Positions 1 to 8,733 of a DNA stretch of 64,000 bases are shown piece by piece (position 1 is the stretch's first letter; each line of letters starts with the position of its first letter). Below the pieces are notes generated by a model, which had not been told where the DNA came from, did not search any database, and was given only the letters and a program-made list of their open reading frames with translations. The stretch spans positions 2,418,001 through 2,482,000 of the forward strand of contig NZ_JBIFNP010000001.1 in the NCBI RefSeq assembly GCF_043945595.1. Direction: 5' to 3'. The stretch is from Paenibacillus_S sp043945595. Its GTDB lineage: Bacteria > Bacillota > Bacilli > Paenibacillales > NBRC-103111. Both the position numbers and the translations under genes were made by a program.

Positions 1-930
1 TCCGTAGTATCGCTGCCGAATGAAGAGATGAAAGGCCGCATCATTGGACGCGAAGGCAGAAATATCCGTGCACTGGAAACGCTGACGGGTATCGATCTTA
101 TTATTGACGATACGCCGGAAGCCGTTATTCTTTCGGGCTTCGACCCTATCCGAAGAGAAATTGCCCGTACCTCTCTTGAGAAGCTGGTGGCTGATGGACG
201 TATCCATCCCGCTCGTATTGAAGAGATGGTGGAGAAATCCCGTAAAGAAGTGGATGAACGAATCCGCGAATACGGGGAGCAGGCTACCTTCGAGACAGGC
301 GTTCATGGTTTACATCCAGATTTAATCAAAATCTTGGGTCGTCTTAAATTCAGAACGAGCTATGGACAAAATGTATTGAAGCATTCGATGGAAGTGGCCT
401 ACCTGACCGGATTAATGGCTGGAGAACTTGGGGAAGACGTGACATTGGCGAAGCGTGCCGGTCTCCTGCATGATATCGGGAAAGCATTGGATCACGAAGT
501 TGAAGGCTCTCATGTTGAAATTGGTGTAGAGATTGCCAAAAAATACAAAGAGCATCCGGTTGTTATTAATAGTATTGCATCCCACCATGGCGATTGCGAA
601 GCTACATCCGTTATTGCCATGCTGGTTGGAGCTGCAGATGCCTTATCTGCTGCACGTCCTGGAGCGCGCCGTGAAACACTCGAAACGTACATTAGACGTC
701 TTGAGAAACTCGAAGAAATTTCGGATTCGTTCGATGGAGTCGAGAAGTCCTTTGCCATCCAGGCAGGCCGTGAGGTGCGCGTGATGGTTCAGCCGGAGAA
801 GGTTGACGATACGGAAGCATTCCGGTTAGCTCGTGATATTACGAAGAAAATTGAAGGTGAACTGGATTATCCAGGTCATATCAAAGTAACCGTTATCCGC
901 GAGACACGTGCGGTCGAATACGCTAAGTAA
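1..930 (+). CDS. rny: Ribonuclease Y, C-terminal part (partial at left edge)
   Basis: This is the C-terminal part of RNase Y, the membrane-anchored endoribonuclease that starts bulk mRNA decay in Bacillota. The reading frame is open from base 1, so the N-terminal membrane segment and coiled coil lie outside the window. The first residues carry the KH domain (GRIIGREGRNIR), followed by an HD domain with the metal-binding pair in LLHDIGKALDHEVEG and the conserved IASHHGD. The C-terminus ends VIRETRAVEYAK, as is usual for the family. The downstream order ymdB, spoVS, miaB, ricA matches B. subtilis apart from inserted genes. A hairpin terminator follows directly. Identification is near certain. 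Confidence 0.97.
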   Translation, partial: SVVSLPNEEMKGRIIGREGRNIRALETLTGIDLIIDDTPEAVILSGFDPIRREIARTSLEKLVADGRIHPARIEEMVEKSRKEVDERIREYGEQATFETGVHGLHPDLIKILGRLKFRTSYGQNVLKHSMEVAYLTGLMAGELGEDVTLAKRAGLLHDIGKALDHEVEGSHVEIGVEIAKKYKEHPVVINSIASHHGDCEATSVIAMLVGAADALSAARPGARRETLETYIRRLEKLEEISDSFDGVEKSFAIQAGREVRVMVQPEKVDDTEAFRLARDITKKIEGELDYPGHIKVTVIRETRAVEYAK

Positions 931-951
931 TCAATTGCATACACTACAAGG

Positions 952-981
952 AAAAGTGGCTGAATAGGCCACTTTTCTTTT
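952..981 (+). terminator. Rho-independent terminator after rny
   Basis: A perfect 9-bp stem (AAAAGTGGC/GCCACTTTT) with a short loop is followed by a T-rich run. It lies 22 bases past the rny stop codon and separates rny from ymdB. Confidence 0.85.
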
Positions 982-1030
982 AGCTTATTATCAAACATCA
1001 GGCTGCTGTACATATAGGAAGGGGTTTCGT

Positions 1031-1824
1031 ATGAGAATTTTATTTATCGGAGATATTGTCGGCTCAGTAGGCCGTAAGGCGGTAAAGACTTGCCTGCCCG
1101 GCTTGAAGCAAAAGCTGAACCCGACGTTTATTATAGCTAACGGAGAAAATGCGGCTGCAGGCCGCGGGATTACATCTGCGATTACCAAAGAGCTGTTTGA
1201 GCTTGGCATTCATGGAATCACAATGGGCAATCATACGTGGGATCAGAAAGAAATATTTGATTTTATTGACAACGAGGAACGAATGGTGCGTCCGGCCAAT
1301 TTTCCAAAAGGCACACCGGGCCGCGGATATACCTTTATAAAGGTGAAGGGGCATGAGCTGGCTATCATCAATATGCAAGGACGGACGTTTCTTCCTCCGT
1401 TGGACTGTCCTTTTGAGAAAGCGGACGAAATTCTTGCCCTGATAAAAAAGCGGACTCCATATATCTTATTTGATTTTCATGCGGAGGCGACTTCCGAGAA
1501 GCTCGCTATGGGCTGGCATTTGGACGGTAAGGTGTCTGCGGTCGTCGGAACACATACCCATGTGCAAACGCATGACGAGCGGGTATTGCCCCAAGGAACC
1601 GCTTACGTGACGGATGTGGGGATGGTCGGTCCCGAGACGGCATTCTCGGCATGGAACGCGTGGCGGTGATGCAGAAATTCAAAACGCAGCTGCCGGTTCG
1701 TTTCGTAGTGGATGAAGGCAAATGGCATTTTCATGCTGTAAGTATTGACCTAGATCCGTCTACAGGACTAGCGAAGAAGATTCAACTGATCCGCATGGAA
1801 GAAGATAAGTTTATTTTCGAATGA
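1031..1824 (+). CDS. ymdB: YmdB-like metallophosphoesterase (frameshifted)
   Basis: This encodes the calcineurin-like phosphoesterase YmdB (TIGR00282 family). In B. subtilis it is a cyclic-nucleotide phosphodiesterase that affects the choice between motility and biofilm formation. Metal-binding motifs are visible: FIGDIVG, NGENAAAG, MGNHTWDQ and VVGTHTHVQTHDE. The frame breaks near base 1633: after GMVGP the expected DGILGMERVAVMQKF continues in another frame. A single missing base, probably a C in a CCC run, explains this. Restoring it gives about 264 residues, the usual family length. A GGAAGGGG ribosome binding site precedes the ATG. The place downstream of rny is conserved in Bacillus. 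Confidence 0.93.
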
Positions 1825-1858
1825 TTCTGAATAGTTAGAAAATACGATCTTCGGGAAG

Positions 1859-1888
1859 AAGGAATTATCGGCAATTTCCTAGAATATG
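1859..1888 (+). promoter_or_regulatory. Probable sigma-H promoter of spoVS
   Basis: AAGGAATTA followed after about 12 bases by CTAGAATAT resembles the sigma-H consensus (RnAGGAWWW and RnnGAATWW). It lies 45-70 bases upstream of spoVS, a gene known to depend on sigma-H in B. subtilis. Confidence 0.5.
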
Positions 1889-1932
1889 AATAGTACTGGA
1901 AGCAATCCATCATTCCCGAGGAGGTACTTTTC

Positions 1933-2193
1933 ATGGAAGTATTAAAAGTTTCAGCAAAGTCCAATCCTAACTCCGTAGCTGGAGCGCTGGCAGGGGTTCT
2001 GCGCGAACGCGGGGCAGCTGAGCTGCAGGCGATCGGGGCCGGCGCACTTAACCAAGCTATTAAAGCTGTAGCGATTGCACGTGGATTCGTGGCTCCCAGC
2101 GGGGTTGATCTGATTTGCATACCAGCGTTTACGGATATTGTCATTGATGGAGAAGACCGGACGGCCATCAAGCTTATCGTAGAGCCGAGATAA
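1933..2193 (+). CDS. spoVS: Stage V sporulation protein S
   Basis: SpoVS is a small Alba-like protein of 86 residues needed for full spore coat assembly and septum progression in B. subtilis. The sequence (MEVLKVSAKSNPNSVAGALA ... LICIPAFTDIVIDG) spans the whole family, and the length is exactly the usual one. A GAGGAGG ribosome binding site lies 8 bases before the ATG, and a sigma-H-like promoter lies further upstream. It is monocistronic: a terminator follows within 75 bases. The neighbours ymdB upstream and miaB/ricA downstream reproduce the Bacillus gene order. Identification is near certain. Confidence 0.98.
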   Translation: MEVLKVSAKSNPNSVAGALAGVLRERGAAELQAIGAGALNQAIKAVAIARGFVAPSGVDLICIPAFTDIVIDGEDRTAIKLIVEPR

Positions 2194-2237
2194 TATGAAA
2201 GCTTGCTAGAACCCACTCATTATATGTGCTTAACATC

Positions 2238-2266
2238 ACCTGTTTACTCTGTAGACAGGTTTTTTA
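2238..2266 (+). terminator. Terminator after spoVS
   Basis: An imperfect stem of about 10 bp (ACCTGTTTAC/GTAGACAGGT, one wobble pair) with loop TCT is followed by six T. Confidence 0.85.
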
Positions 2267-2290
2267 AACATGATAGAACTTATATGTTTT

Positions 2291-2346
2291 CGGGGCCCCG
2301 CAAAGTACCTGAGTCCGCTTCGAAGCATAAGCCCCACTTTGTGGGG
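2291..2346. repeat. Structured intergenic repeat, copy A
   Basis: This element lies in the 436-base gap between spoVS and the dipeptidase gene. Its ends pair as an 11-bp stem (CCCCGCAAAGT at 2296-2306 with ACTTTGTGGGG at 2336-2346). Inside it are the palindrome GCTTCGAAGC and a nested CCCCAC-TTT-GTGGGG hairpin, and it is preceded by the palindrome CGGGGCCCCG. A near-identical copy lies at 9255-9309 and a diverged one at 12582-12636. Between copies A and B the outermost pair changes from C-G to T-A, which supports the structure. The function is unknown. Confidence 0.75.
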
Positions 2347-2588
2347 TGAGCTTGTCGAGAAACCCTGAACTTGTGTGATACTCCGGTGGGGTATCTTCCT
2401 CCAGCTGCTGTTGAAACCCGTGAATTGGATTAAATTTAAAGGTATTTTCACGGATTTCAAAGGCGGACGTAAACTAAGCGTTTTTCGTAGAAAAACGGGC
2501 TTCGTAAGCTTGGATACCCCACCTGCGTCTGTGCTCCTTTTTCACTTAAAGGGGGGTTTCACGACAGCCTGACCCCACTTTGTGGGGT
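2347..2588. other. Non-coding block of consecutive hairpins
   Basis: No gene is evident here. The stretch holds several inverted repeats in a row. GATACTCC/GGGGTATC has a 3-base loop near 2383. AAACCCGTGAA pairs with TTCACGGATTT (one mismatch, about 2413-2460). CGTTTTTC-GTA-GAAAAACG is perfect near 2479-2498. A second CCCCAC-TTT-GTGGGG lies at 2573-2587 and is followed by a T-rich run. GTGGGGTATC upstream is also complementary to GATACCCCAC near 2512. This could be a structured RNA, a chain of terminators or decayed repeat copies. Confidence 0.5.
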
Positions 2589-2629
2589 TATTTTAGTTGT
2601 TTTGCCATTGTCCTAAGGAGGGATACGAT

Positions 2630-3574
2630 ATGTATATTATCGATGGTCATTGCGATGCCTTATGGAAAATGTATGAGAAGCCGGTGCTGGATTTTTACAA
2701 TCCGCAGGAGACCGGAATGGATGTAACCGCTTCAAGAATGGCGGCAGGGGGAGTCAAGATTCAGTTTTTTGCAATCTATTTGTCCGAGGCGATCCGTCAG
2801 CCGCAATTCGAGCATTACCTGGAGTACATAAATATTTTTTATCAGAAAATTGTGTCAACAAACCAGATCTATCCGATTAAAAACGTAACGGATCTCGAAA
2901 CTGTCATCCAAAGCAATGCCAGAGGGGCGATTCTGACTTTGGAGGGAGCGGATGCGATTCGAGACAACCCTTTGTATACAAGGATTTTGTACCAGCTGGG
3001 CGTTCGAATGATTGGGGTGACATGGAATTATGCGAATTGGGCGGCCGATGGGGTTTTGGAGCCGCGGCAGGGCGGATTCTCGAAAAAAGGCAAAGGGTTT
3101 ATTAAAGATTGCAATGAATTGGGTATAATATTAGATGTGTCCCATTTGTCGGTCAGGTCCTTTTGGGATGCAGCCGATTTATCGCAAAAGCCTTTTGTCG
3201 CTTCGCACTCTAACGCGAAGGCCGTTTGCAGCCATCCCCGCAATTTGGATGACGATCAGATCCGGACGATTATCATGAAGCAGGGACGTATCGGCGTTAC
3301 GTTCGTGCCTTGGTTTGTAGGCAATAAAGGAACGGCTTCGATCGATCAGCTAGTAAAGCATATTGAGCATATATGCGGGCTGGGCGGCGTTCATAACGTA
3401 GTGTTAGGTTCTGATTTCGATGGGATCGATCAGTGGATTCCGGGCCTGGAGCATGCAGGACAATTCGGTAATTTGGCCCAGGTTTTAAGCAAATATTACA
3501 AGGATGAATGGATTGAAGGCTTTCTCCATGGCAACTGGTTGAGCTTTTTAAGGAGCAATCTGCCCAGCAGTTAG
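2630..3574 (+). CDS. Membrane-dipeptidase-family (M19) peptidase
   Basis: This is a zinc dipeptidase of the renal dipeptidase / peptidase M19 family, which hydrolyses dipeptides. The protein has 314 residues, normal for bacterial members. Visible landmarks are the N-terminal HxD metal motif in IIDGHCDALWKMYE, the glutamate in TLEGADAI, the histidines in LDVSHLS and ASHSNAKAVCSHPRNLDD, and GSDFDGI near the C-terminus. I chose the ATG at 2630 because TAAGGAGGGA lies 7 bases upstream; an earlier in-frame ATG at 2597 has no such site. No signal peptide is seen, so it is probably cytoplasmic. The gene appears to stand alone. Confidence 0.9.
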   Translation: MYIIDGHCDALWKMYEKPVLDFYNPQETGMDVTASRMAAGGVKIQFFAIYLSEAIRQPQFEHYLEYINIFYQKIVSTNQIYPIKNVTDLETVIQSNARGAILTLEGADAIRDNPLYTRILYQLGVRMIGVTWNYANWAADGVLEPRQGGFSKKGKGFIKDCNELGIILDVSHLSVRSFWDAADLSQKPFVASHSNAKAVCSHPRNLDDDQIRTIIMKQGRIGVTFVPWFVGNKGTASIDQLVKHIEHICGLGGVHNVVLGSDFDGIDQWIPGLEHAGQFGNLAQVLSKYYKDEWIEGFLHGNWLSFLRSNLPSS

Positions 3575-3806
3575 CAATTGTATCTATATCGGAGATGTAT
3601 GACACAATAATTAATCTCTTTTTGATATGGATATCATCTAAAATAACTATCTTTCAAAATGGTCGAAACCACTTGCTTTTTAACATGTAAAGTCATAAAA
3701 TTTGGTTGACAACTGAAAGAAATTTTTTATCCAATTATGAAATTTCTTTTAAAGTATAGTTGATCTGTCGAACAACGACAGTGATAATTCAAAGGAGTGG
3801 ACAACG

Positions 3807-4367
3807 GTGATTAGCCAATTATCTTGGAAGATCGGAGGACAACAAGGGGAAGGTGTTGAAAGTACCGACAAAATCTTCTCGACGGCATTGAATCGTCTTG
3901 GATATTATTTGTACGGATACCGTCATTTCTCCTCTCGTATTAAAGGGGGGCACACCAATAACAAGATCAGAATCAGTACGAAACCAATTCGTGCGATTTC
4001 CGATGACTTGGATATCCTTGTTGCATTTGACCAAGAAACAATCGACTTGAACGCGCATGAGCTTCGTGAGAACGGCGTAATTGTTGCAGACGCCAAATTT
4101 AATCCTGTTGTACCCGAAGGTGTTAAAGCACGTTTGTTCCCTGTGCCGATTACGGCGATTGCTGAAGAGCTGGGAACTTCCCTATTTAAGAATATGGCTG
4201 CTTCCGGCGCATCCTGGGCTCTGTTGGGCTTGCCTCTGGAAGTATTTAATAAAGCGGTTGAAGAAGAGTTCGGACGTAAAGGTCCGGCTGTCGTTGAAAA
4301 GAATATTGAAGCGGTTCGTAAAGCGGCTGAGTTTATTTTGGAAATGAACGGCGGTCTCGCTGCCTGA
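3807..4367 (+). CDS. 2-oxoacid:acceptor oxidoreductase, gamma domain
   Basis: This encodes the gamma domain of a pyruvate/2-oxoglutarate:ferredoxin oxidoreductase, 186 residues. The start MISQLSWKIGGQQGEGVEST and the segment RHFSSRIKGGHTNNKIRI are typical. The GTG start follows AAAGGAGTGG. Many relatives have gamma and alpha fused in one chain of about 580 residues. Here the frame stops at 4367 after NGGLAA, and the alpha frame, read backwards, is open through this stop (LPEFQLEPADGKQ). One extra base near 4360 would therefore separate a fused gene into two. With alpha and beta it would form the KorAB-type enzyme that oxidises 2-oxoacids to acyl-CoA with reduction of ferredoxin. Confidence 0.9.
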   Translation: MISQLSWKIGGQQGEGVESTDKIFSTALNRLGYYLYGYRHFSSRIKGGHTNNKIRISTKPIRAISDDLDILVAFDQETIDLNAHELRENGVIVADAKFNPVVPEGVKARLFPVPITAIAEELGTSLFKNMAASGASWALLGLPLEVFNKAVEEEFGRKGPAVVEKNIEAVRKAAEFILEMNGGLAA

Positions 4368-4374
4368 GTTCCAA

Positions 4375-5559
4375 TTGGAGCCTGCAGACGGCAAACAAAA
4401 GCTGTTCATTATCGGTAACGATGCGATCGGTCTTGGAGCTGTAGCTGCTGGCTGTCGTTTCATGCCGGCCTATCCGATCACACCGGCATCCGAGATTATG
4501 GAATACTTAATCAAGGTCCTGCCTAAGTTCGGCGGTACGGTAATTCAAACAGAAGACGAGATTGCAGCTGTAACAATGGCTATCGGCGGTAACTACGGCG
4601 GCGTTCGTACCATGACCGCTTCCGCTGGTCCTGGTCTGTCCTTGATGATGGAAGCAATCGGCCTTGCAGGCATGACGGAAACACCGGTTGTTATCGTTGA
4701 TACACAACGCGGCGGCCCAAGTACAGGTCTTCCTACGAAGCAAGAACAATCCGACGTATTGGCAATGATCTACGGTACGCACGGTGAAATTCCAAAAATC
4801 GTATTGTCCCCTTCGACAATCGAAGAGTGCTTCTACGATACGATCCAAGCATTTAACCTGGCTGAGAAATATCAGCTGCCGGTTATCCTGTTGACTGACC
4901 TTCAGCTTTCCCTGGGTAAACAATCCAGTGAACTGCTGGATTACAATAAAATCGTTATCGACCGTGGACGTCTGGTTCAAGGCGAACTGCCTCCGACGGA
5001 AGACAACAAGCTGTTCAAGCGTTATGAATTTGCTGAAGACGGCGTATCGCCGCGTTCCATTCCTGGCCAAAAATACGGCTTGCACCACGTTACCGGCGTA
5101 GAGCATGACCAAGAAGGCCGTCCATCCGAAAGCACGGAGAACCGTAAGAAAATGATGGATAAGCGGATGGAAAAGCTGAAGCATGTTAAAGTAGAGAACC
5201 CGATTCTTGCAGATGCTCCTCATGCAGAACCTGAGCTGCTGATCATCGGTATGGGCTCCACAGGCGGTACCATTGACGAAGCTAGAGCGCGTCTCGAGAA
5301 ACAAGGAATTACGACTAACCATGTGACAGTTCGCTTATTGCACCCGTTCCCAGCAGAAGAGCTGAGACCATATATGGAAAAAGCAAAAACCGTTGTCGTT
5401 ATCGAAAACAACGCTACGGCTCAACTGGCATCTTTGATCAAGTTGAACGTTGGTTTTGAAAGCAAAATCAAAAGCTTGTTGAAATATAACGGTAACCCAT
5501 TCTTGCCGGCAGAAATCACTACATTTTGTCAGGAGTTGAAACTAGTATGGCAACGTTAA
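4375..5559 (+). CDS. korA: 2-oxoacid:acceptor oxidoreductase, alpha domain
   Basis: This is the alpha part of the ferredoxin-dependent 2-oxoacid oxidoreductase. It contains PAYPITPASEIMEYL, the conserved ExE region IQTEDEIAAVTMAIGG, TASAGPGLSLM and QRGGPSTGLPTKQEQSD, all typical of KorA/PorA subunits. As written it could only start at TTG 4375, with no good ribosome binding site, 7 bases after the gamma stop. This again suggests that gamma and alpha are one protein split by a frameshift. The last 13 bases overlap the start of the beta gene, indicating tight translational coupling. Confidence 0.9.
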   Translation: MEPADGKQKLFIIGNDAIGLGAVAAGCRFMPAYPITPASEIMEYLIKVLPKFGGTVIQTEDEIAAVTMAIGGNYGGVRTMTASAGPGLSLMMEAIGLAGMTETPVVIVDTQRGGPSTGLPTKQEQSDVLAMIYGTHGEIPKIVLSPSTIEECFYDTIQAFNLAEKYQLPVILLTDLQLSLGKQSSELLDYNKIVIDRGRLVQGELPPTEDNKLFKRYEFAEDGVSPRSIPGQKYGLHHVTGVEHDQEGRPSESTENRKKMMDKRMEKLKHVKVENPILADAPHAEPELLIIGMGSTGGTIDEARARLEKQGITTNHVTVRLLHPFPAEELRPYMEKAKTVVVIENNATAQLASLIKLNVGFESKIKSLLKYNGNPFLPAEITTFCQELKLVWQR

Positions 5560-6413
5560 AAGATTTTCGTAACAATATCAAACCTAACTGGTGTCCAGGA
5601 TGCGGTGACTTCTCGATTCAAGCGGCTATCCAAAGAGCGGCTGCCAACGTAGGCTTGGAGCCTGAAAATTTGGGCGTCGTTTCCGGTATCGGCTGTTCCG
5701 GGCGTATTTCCGGTTACATCAATGCATATGGCCTGCACGGCGTACACGGACGTTCCCTTCCAATCGCGCAAGGCTTGAAAATGGCTAACCGCGAATTGAC
5801 GGTTGTAGCGGCTGGCGGCGACGGTGACGGCTTTGCGATCGGTATGGGTCATACGGTACATGCAATTCGTCGTAACATCGACATTACTTATATCGTCATG
5901 GATAACCAAATCTACGGTTTGACGAAAGGTCAAACTTCCCCGCGTAGTGCGGAAGGCTTCAAAACGAAAAGTACTCCTGCCGGTTCGATTGAATCCGCTT
6001 TGTCTCCGCTTGAAGTGGCATTGGCTGCAGGCGCGACTTTCGTTGCTCAATCGTTCTCGAGTAATCTGAAGCAGCTGACATCCTTGATCGAGCAAGGGAT
6101 GCAGCACAAAGGCTTCTCCTTCATCAACGTATTCAGCCCATGTGTTACTTTTAACAAAGTCAACACGTATGACTGGTTCAAAGAAAACATCGTGGACCTG
6201 GAAGAAACGCCTGACTACGATCCGTCGAACCGCGTTATGGCCATGACGAAAATCATGGAAACCAAAAGCATGCTGACTGGTTTGATCTATCAAGATAAAA
6301 CCAAAACAAGCTATGAATCCCACGTTCCAGGCTTTAAAGAAGAGGCTCTTGCAAAACAAGACCTTAAACTTTCGGAGCAGGATTTCGAAAAATTGGTTGC
6401 TGAATTTAAATAA
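5547..6413 (+). CDS. korB: 2-oxoacid:ferredoxin oxidoreductase, beta subunit
   Basis: This is the thiamine-diphosphate-binding beta subunit, 288 residues. Evidence is the cysteine motif NWCPGCGDFS at residues about 11-20, GIGCSGRISGY, the ThDP signature GGDGDGFAIGMGH ... NQIYGLTKGQTSP, and a further cysteine in NVFSPCVTFN. ATG 5547 follows CAGGAG. An in-frame start 21 bases earlier lies deeper in korA and is less likely. The ThDP and Fe-S centre act together with the alpha/gamma chain. The operon ends at a strong terminator 18 bases after the stop codon. Confidence 0.95.
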   Translation: MATLKDFRNNIKPNWCPGCGDFSIQAAIQRAAANVGLEPENLGVVSGIGCSGRISGYINAYGLHGVHGRSLPIAQGLKMANRELTVVAAGGDGDGFAIGMGHTVHAIRRNIDITYIVMDNQIYGLTKGQTSPRSAEGFKTKSTPAGSIESALSPLEVALAAGATFVAQSFSSNLKQLTSLIEQGMQHKGFSFINVFSPCVTFNKVNTYDWFKENIVDLEETPDYDPSNRVMAMTKIMETKSMLTGLIYQDKTKTSYESHVPGFKEEALAKQDLKLSEQDFEKLVAEFK

Positions 6414-6430
6414 TTTCATAAATCGTTCAA

Positions 6431-6459
6431 AGCATACGGCGCTGCCGTATGCTTTTTTT
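6431..6459 (+). terminator. Terminator of the 2-oxoacid oxidoreductase operon
   Basis: A perfect 10-bp stem (AGCATACGGC/GCCGTATGCT) with a 3-base loop is followed by seven T. Confidence 0.95.
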
Positions 6460-6542
6460 GTAAAGGATGCGTTATAATCAGGTCAAATCTAGAAACACTA
6501 GATGATGCGATTACACTACATATACAGAATGGAGAGTCGAAC

Positions 6543-7112
6543 ATGAAACAAGTTCCTGTAGGAGTTTCCGCAAGGCACATCCATCTATCGGTTGATCATA
6601 TTGAGCAGTTATTCGGTAAAGGCTACGAGCTCCAAGTATTGAAGGATCTATCTCAGCCAGGACAGTATGCGGCTGTAGAAACCGTCGCGGTTGTAGGACC
6701 GAAAGGAAAGTTCGACAAGGTTCGTATTCTTGGCCCTGCCCGGGGAAAGACACAGCTTGAGGTGTCCCGAACCGATGCTTTTTCGTTAGGCTTGAATCCG
6801 CCGGTTCGTGAGTCCGGACATACGGAAGGAACGCCGGGCTGCAAATTGATTGGGCCTGCCGGTGAAATAGATATTGAGGAAGGCGTTATCGTTGCCGCGC
6901 GGCATATTCATTTTCACACAGACGATGCTAAACGCTGGGGGATTCAGGACAAGCAGCTGCTGAGCGTGAAGCTGGAAGGGGAGCGTTCTTTGATCTTTGA
7001 GCAAGTCATCGCGCGGGTTTCCGATCAATATGCGCTGGATATGCATATGGATACGGACGAGGCGAACGCGGCTGGTGCGAAGACGGGGGATACGGCCATT
7101 ATCCTGGCGTAG
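6543..7112 (+). CDS. pduL: Phosphate propanoyltransferase (PduL type)
   Basis: PduL-type phosphotransacylase interconverts acyl-CoA and acyl-phosphate and is unrelated in sequence to Pta. The 189 residues contain two copies of the PTAC domain. The zinc-binding histidines are seen in VSARHIHLS (N-terminal half) and VAARHIHFHTDD (C-terminal half), with RILGPARGKTQLEVSRTD and LIGPAGEID between them. There is no N-terminal encapsulation extension and no microcompartment genes nearby, so it is probably a soluble housekeeping enzyme. Lying downstream of a 2-oxoacid:CoA oxidoreductase, it could turn acyl-CoA into acyl-phosphate, although a terminator separates the two. Confidence 0.92.
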   Translation: MKQVPVGVSARHIHLSVDHIEQLFGKGYELQVLKDLSQPGQYAAVETVAVVGPKGKFDKVRILGPARGKTQLEVSRTDAFSLGLNPPVRESGHTEGTPGCKLIGPAGEIDIEEGVIVAARHIHFHTDDAKRWGIQDKQLLSVKLEGERSLIFEQVIARVSDQYALDMHMDTDEANAAGAKTGDTAIILA

Positions 7113-7214
7113 GGAAGCGACATTCTCTTTGAAATTAACGCTGCAATAATGATATAATAGCAGGTATGATCTTTTTATACGATGCTTGCAGCTTATTTCA
7201 GGAGGAACCTATGC

Positions 7215-8680
7215 ATGAAGACGAAATCTGAGAAAGATTTTTCTATATACTTTCAACCTCCTTCCTTAACCGATGCGAAGAAGCGGGGAAAGGAAGACAT
7301 TAAAGTTCATTATGACTTTGCCATTCCCGAGGAAATGAAGCAATTTGGCAAAGATAAGTATTATTTAATCCAAACGTACGGATGTCAAATGAACGAGCAT
7401 GATACGGAAACGATTAAAGGCTTGCTGGAGCAAATGGGCTATCAATCGACGGACGACCGGCGTCAGGCTGACGTGATTCTGCTGAATACCTGTGCGGTCG
7501 CGAGAATGCGGAAGATAAGGTGTTCGGAGAGCTGGGTCATCTCAAGCATCTGAAGACGGCGAAGCCGTCCCTTGTGCTGGGCGTCTGCGGCTGTATGTCG
7601 CAAGAGGAAGCGGTCGTTAACCGGATTTTGCAGAAGCATCCCTTTGTGGATTTGATCTTCGGCACACATAATATACACCGCCTGCCTTCCTTGCTGAAGG
7701 AAGCGTTTTTTAGCAAAGAGATGGTCATTGAGGTTTGGTCCAAAGAAGGCGACATCGTTGAAAATATGCCTAAGAAACGTGAAGGTATTAAAGCATGGGT
7801 CAATATTATGTACGGCTGTGACAAATTCTGTACCTACTGTATTGTACCTTACACACGCGGCAAGGAGCGGAGCCGCCGTCCTGAGGACGTATTGGCTGAG
7901 GTTCGCGACCTGGCAAGACAGGGCTTCCAGGAAATTATGCTTCTTGGGCAGAATGTCAACGCCTACGGCAAAGATTTTGAAGATATAAACTATCTGTTCG
8001 GCGACCTGATGAACGATATCTCCAAGATTGACATTCCGAGAGTTCGGTTCACGACGTCGCATCCGCGCGATTTTGACGATCACTTGATCCAAGTGCTGGC
8101 TCAGAAAGGCAACCTTGTCGAGCAGATTCATCTTCCCGTTCAATCGGGGAATAACGAGATTTTGAAACGAATGAGCCGCAAATATACGCGGGAGCATTAT
8201 CTTGAGCTTGTCAGCAAGATCAAGAAGGCTATTCCGGACGTCGGTCTGACCACGGATATTATTGTTGGTTTTCCAGGCGAAACGGACGAGCAGTTTGAAG
8301 ATACCTTAGCTCTTGTGAAAGAAGTAAGGTATGACAGTGCGTATACATTTATTTATTCTCCGCGTGAAGGGACGCCTGCGGCCGATATGAAGGACGATGT
8401 GCCAATGGAGGTCAAAAAAGCCCGTTTGTACCGTTTGAATGCGGTTTTGGCGGAATTCAGCAAAGAAAGCAATGAAAGCTTCAAAGGCAAAGTTGTGGAT
8501 GTGTTGATTGAGGGCGAGAGCAAAAATAATCCGGAAGTCCTCGCAGGGCGGACACGGACGAATAAGCTGGTGCATCTTGCGGCTCCTAAAGAGCTGATCG
8601 GCAGAATTGTACCGGTTCAAATTACAGATGTTCAAACCTGGTATTTGAAGGGCGAGTGGGTGCCTGCAGCCGTTGTATAA
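7215..8680 (+). CDS. miaB: tRNA-2-methylthio-N6-dimethylallyladenosine synthase MiaB (frameshifted)
   Basis: MiaB is a radical-SAM methylthiotransferase that modifies A37 of tRNAs reading UNN codons. The N-terminal UPF0004 domain has its three cysteines in QTYGCQMNEHD, LNTCAV and GVCGCM. The radical-SAM motif CxxxCxxC appears in YGCDKFCTYCIV, and a TRAM domain ends the protein. The frame breaks at about 7499: NTCAV should continue RENAEDKVFGELGHL, which lies in the next frame, and one missing C (GTCGCGAG for GTCCGCGAG) explains this. The restored length is 488 residues. ATG 7215 follows AGGAGG. ricA follows as in B. subtilis. Confidence 0.94.
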
Positions 8681-8733
8681 CGCTGGAGGATTAGTATAGA
8701 TTATATAATTTTTGTTAAGGGGCGTGGCCGGCA

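Noticed and set aside
4507..6419. Long minus-strand frames opposite the 2-oxoacid oxidoreductase genes
   Set aside because: They are shadows of highly conserved + strand genes. Their translations are rich in His, Arg and Cys and match no fold.
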